The position numbers and the translations under genes were made by a program. The notes beneath the pieces were generated by a model, which searched no databases, had not been told where the DNA came from, and saw only the letters and a list, made by a program, of their open reading frames with translations. A stretch of DNA of 64,000 bases, taken from assembly GCF_022554085.1 (NCBI RefSeq), contig NZ_JAKFYR010000004.1, positions 62,001 to 126,000 of the forward strand, in the 5' to 3' direction. The stretch is from Rhodococcus sp. CH91. GTDB taxonomy: Bacteria; Actinomycetota; Actinomycetes; Mycobacteriales; Mycobacteriaceae. Shown here in pieces: positions 61,782-64,000 of the stretch (positions are counted from its first letter, which is position 1; each line of letters begins with the position of its first letter).

Positions 61782-62855
61782 GCGGGTGAGATAGGTGCGC
61801 AGGACGGAGGTCACCTCGGTGATACGCCCGACCTCGACGTGCTCGTCACGCTTGTGGGCGAGATTCGGATCACCCGGTCCGTAATTGACCGCCGGAATAC
61901 CCAGGGCCGCGAATCGCGAGACGTCGGTCCAGCCGTACTTGGCGCGGAATCGCCCGCCTGCGGCCTCGACGAGCGCGGCCGCCGCCGGGTTGGACAGTCC
62001 CGGGAGCGCGCCCGGCGACATGTCGGTGAGCTCCATCGAGATCCCGAGCCCGTCGAAGACCTCCCGGACGTGTGCGAGCGCCTCGTCGGGACTGCGATCG
62101 GGAGCGAACCGGAAGTTCACGTCGATCGCCGCCGCGTCCGGCACGACGTTCCCCGCGATGCCACCCTCGATGCGGACGGCGGACAGGCCTTCCCGATAGA
62201 CACAGCCGTCGATGTCGACCGATCGGGCCTCGTACCGCGACAGTCGTTCGAGGACCGGTGCGAGTTTGTGGATCGCGTTGTCGCCGAGCCAGGAGCGCGC
62301 CGAGTGTGCCCGCACCCCGTCGGTGGTGATCCGTACCCGCAGCGTGCCCTGGCATCCCGCTTCGATCTCGCCCGCGGTGGGCTCGCCCAGGATCGCGACG
62401 TCCGCGTCGAGCCAGTCGCGCAGCTCGGTCTCGATACGTCCGAGCCCGTTGAACGACGCGGCGATCTCCTCGCAGTCGTACATCACGATCGTCAGATCGT
62501 GGGCCGGGTCGGTGACGGTCGCGGCGAGGTGGAGGAACACCGCGTCGCCGGCCTTCATGTCGGAGGTACCGCACCCCCACAGCAGGTCGCCCTCGCGCCG
62601 GGAGGGCACATTGTCGGCGATCGGCACCGTGTCGAGATGCCCGGCGAGCAGTACGCGGCTGCCGAGGCCCCGGTTCGTCCGCGCGAGGACACAGTTGCCG
62701 GAGCGCACGATCTCGAAACCGTCGGTCTGCTCCCGCAAGGCAGTTTCCACGGCGTCGGCGATGAGCGCCTCGTCCTGGGACACACTCGGGATGTCGACGA
62801 GCGCGGCGGTCAGTTCGACGGGGTCGGCGTGCAGGTCCAGCTGCGGTACGGGCAT
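61779..62855 (-). CDS. dapE: Succinyl-diaminopimelate desuccinylase
   Basis: 358 residues. M20 metallopeptidase of the lysine/diaminopimelate route: removes succinate from N-succinyl-LL-diaminopimelate. Zinc ligands: [15 protein letters not shown] (H-x-D near 74), [17 protein letters not shown] (Asp), [13 protein letters not shown] (catalytic Glu/ligand pair), [16 protein letters not shown], and the last His in [13 protein letters not shown]. Dimerisation domain in the middle. ATG 62855 with TATCGT 6 nt upstream: leaderless, divergent from dapD. Confidence 0.93.
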   Translation of the reverse strand: MPVPQLDLHADPVELTAALVDIPSVSQDEALIADAVETALREQTDGFEIVRSGNCVLARTNRGLGSRVLLAGHLDTVPIADNVPSRREGDLLWGCGTSDMKAGDAVFLHLAATVTDPAHDLTIVMYDCEEIAASFNGLGRIETELRDWLDADVAILGEPTAGEIEAGCQGTLRVRITTDGVRAHSARSWLGDNAIHKLAPVLERLSRYEARSVDIDGCVYREGLSAVRIEGGIAGNVVPDAAAIDVNFRFAPDRSPDEALAHVREVFDGLGISMELTDMSPGALPGLSNPAAAALVEAAGGRFRAKYGWTDVSRFAALGIPAVNYGPGDPNLAHKRDEHVEVGRITEVTSVLRTYLTR

Positions 62856-62861
62856 ATGTGC

Positions 62862-62867
62862 ACGATA
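62862..62867 (-). promoter_or_regulatory. -10 box of dapE
   Basis: TATCGT on the minus strand, 6 nt before the ATG at 62855. Confidence 0.45.
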
Positions 62868-62939
62868 CGAAACCGGTGGCCACCGCAGACCGCACCCACG
62901 ATTTTTTCAGGGCGGAGACAGGCTCGAGAGCGGCTCGCG

Positions 62940-62945
62940 TACGCT
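62940..62945 (+). promoter_or_regulatory. -10 box of dapD
   Basis: TACGCT, 8 nt before the GTG at 62954, back-to-back with the dapE promoter. Confidence 0.45.
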
Positions 62946-62953
62946 TCTCACCC

Positions 62954-63907
62954 GTGAGTGCACACGGAGCATCGGCAGTAGGCATCGCGAACATCACGGA
63001 GGACGGCACCGTCCTCGACACGTGGTATCCCGCCCCCACCCTCGGCGACCGGAGCGAGACCGGAACGACCCGCCTCGAGGGCACCGACATCCCGTCCGAC
63101 CTGGCCCTCCTCGCCGGCACCGACGAAGCCCGTGAGGTCGAGCAGGTCGTGGTCCGCACCGACATCGCCGACCTGTCGAAGCCCCCGGTCGACACCCACG
63201 ACGCGTACCTGCGCCTCCACCTGCTGTCGCACCGGCTCGTCCGCCCGCACGGCCTCAACCTGGACGGCATCTTCGGCCTGCTCGCCAATGTCGTGTGGAC
63301 CAACTACGGCCCGTGCGCGGTCGACAACTTCGAGACCGTGCGCTCGCGTCTGCGCATCCGCGGGCCGGTCACCGTCTTCGGGGTCGACAAGTTCCCGCGC
63401 ATGGTCGACTACGTCGTCCCCTCGGGTGTCCGCATCGCCGACGCCGACCGGGTGCGGCTCGGCGCGCACCTCGCATCCGGCACCACCGTGATGCACGAGG
63501 GCTTCGTCAACTTCAATGCCGGCACGCTCGGCAGCTCGATGGTCGAGGGCCGCATCTCTGCAGGTGTCGTCGTCGACGACGGCTCCGACGTCGGTGGTGG
63601 CGCATCCATCATGGGCACCCTGTCCGGTGGCGGCAAGGAGGTCATCTCCGTGGGCAAGCGCTGCCTGCTCGGCGCGAACGCCGGCGTGGGGATCTCCCTC
63701 GGCGACGACTGCATCGTCGAGGCCGGCCTGTACGTGACCGCAGGCACCAAGGTCACCGGCCCGGACGGCACGGTGGTCAAGGCCGCGACCCTCAGCGGAG
63801 CCTCCAACCTGCTGCTGCGCCGTAATTCCGTGAGCGGCGCGGTCGAGGTCGTGCCGAACAAGGGCAGCGGAGTCGAGCTGAACGCGGCTCTGCACGCCAA
63901 CGACTAG
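62954..63907 (+). CDS. dapD: Tetrahydrodipicolinate N-succinyltransferase
   Basis: 317 residues, the length of the M. tuberculosis enzyme. Transfers succinyl from succinyl-CoA to tetrahydrodipicolinate, just before the DapC and DapE steps. N-terminal domain ([11 protein letters not shown]) then the left-handed beta-helix of a trimeric acyltransferase: [40 protein letters not shown] (substrate-facing), [23 protein letters not shown] 62954; its partner dapE is divergent across 98 nt. Confidence 0.94.
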   Translation: MSAHGASAVGIANITEDGTVLDTWYPAPTLGDRSETGTTRLEGTDIPSDLALLAGTDEAREVEQVVVRTDIADLSKPPVDTHDAYLRLHLLSHRLVRPHGLNLDGIFGLLANVVWTNYGPCAVDNFETVRSRLRIRGPVTVFGVDKFPRMVDYVVPSGVRIADADRVRLGAHLASGTTVMHEGFVNFNAGTLGSSMVEGRISAGVVVDDGSDVGGGASIMGTLSGGGKEVISVGKRCLLGANAGVGISLGDDCIVEAGLYVTAGTKVTGPDGTVVKAATLSGASNLLLRRNSVSGAVEVVPNKGSGVELNAALHAND

Positions 63908-63939
63908 ACCCCACGCCGACGACTGGAAACCGAGAACCC

Positions 63940-64000
63940 GTGAGTGAAGCCCAGCAGCCCGCCCCCGACGTCGAGCACCTCGGGAGCGGCCTGAAGGTAC
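63940..64000 (+). CDS. Start of an unidentified gene (runs off the window)
   Basis: GTG at 63940 opens VSEAQQPAPDVEHLGSGLKV and stays open to the window end. It follows dapD by 32 nt and may be cotranscribed. Too short to name. Confidence 0.35.
   Translation, partial: MSEAQQPAPDVEHLGSGLKV

Noticed and set aside
1-64000. CRISPR array, insertion sequence, prophage, tRNA or rRNA
   Set aside because: No spaced direct repeats, transposase, integrase, phage genes or tRNA cloverleaf were seen; the gene order looks like ancestral chromosome.

Overview
The window is high-GC DNA with dense, short-spaced genes, many GTG starts and GC-rich hairpin terminators. It reads as chromosome of a mycolic-acid actinobacterium, most likely Rhodococcus or a near relative. 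This assignment is inferred from gene content: a fused E2/E1 2-oxoglutarate decarboxylase (kgd), LpqY-SugABC, SigE-RseA-HtrA-TatB, GlgC/GlgM, GpgS, FolP2, DUF3117, DapD/DapE. From memory, the order from corA to dapD follows M. tuberculosis Rv1239c to Rv1201c, with blocks gained or lost. No rRNA, tRNA, CRISPR array, insertion sequence or prophage was seen.

Layout. 1-8.2 kb: lipid and accessory genes (crotonase; short degenerate AMP-ligase; DHA2 efflux pump; GNAT; Xi-class GST-like reductase; AraC/VOC pair; unknown hydrophobic protein; alpha/beta hydrolase). 8.2-14.1 kb: two ABC systems, a two-gene exporter and a single-chain fused exporter with one degenerate ATP site. 14.3-18.1 kb: kgd, closed by a strong terminator. 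18.3-20.1 kb: ThDP enzyme. 20.1-24.1 kb: TetR regulator divergent from a Baeyer-Villiger-like monooxygenase/SDR/esterase cassette; a perfect palindrome covers the -35 elements of both promoters. 24.1-28.2 kb: orphan OpuAC-like lipoprotein, malic enzyme, small membrane protein, PHP phosphoesterase. 28.2-33.8 kb: corA and an accessory block. 33.8-38.1 kb: trehalose importer lpqY-sugA-sugB-sugC on the minus strand. 38.2-46.5 kb: Eis-like acetyltransferase, small PTP-like phosphatase, stress protein, CitE-like lyase, MgtE-N/CBS protein, DUF1003 protein, and two adjacent secreted transglycosylase-like paralogues, the first without the catalytic Glu. 46.5-51.8 kb: mrp, tatB, htrA, rseA, sigE, O-methyltransferase. 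51.8-63.9 kb: glgC/glgM, rRNA methyltransferase-like gene, DUF3117, tag, DivIVA-like, gpgS, folP2, fadD6, two tandem LOG proteins, dapE/dapD, and the first codons of another gene.

How the genes work together. The trehalose importer, GlgC/GlgM (ADP-glucose and maltose-1-phosphate for alpha-glucan) and GpgS (methylglucose lipopolysaccharide precursor) form a trehalose/glucan economy typical of this order. SigE, RseA and HtrA are the envelope-stress module. DapD/DapE make meso-diaminopimelate.

A recurring signal is leaderless transcription: at least eighteen start codons lie 5-8 nt after a TANNNT -10 box. I see no clearly novel multigene system. The most distinctive items are the double-promoter operator at 20.75 kb, the catalytically dead transglycosylase paralogue, and the truncated AMP-ligase without a P-loop beside a crotonase.
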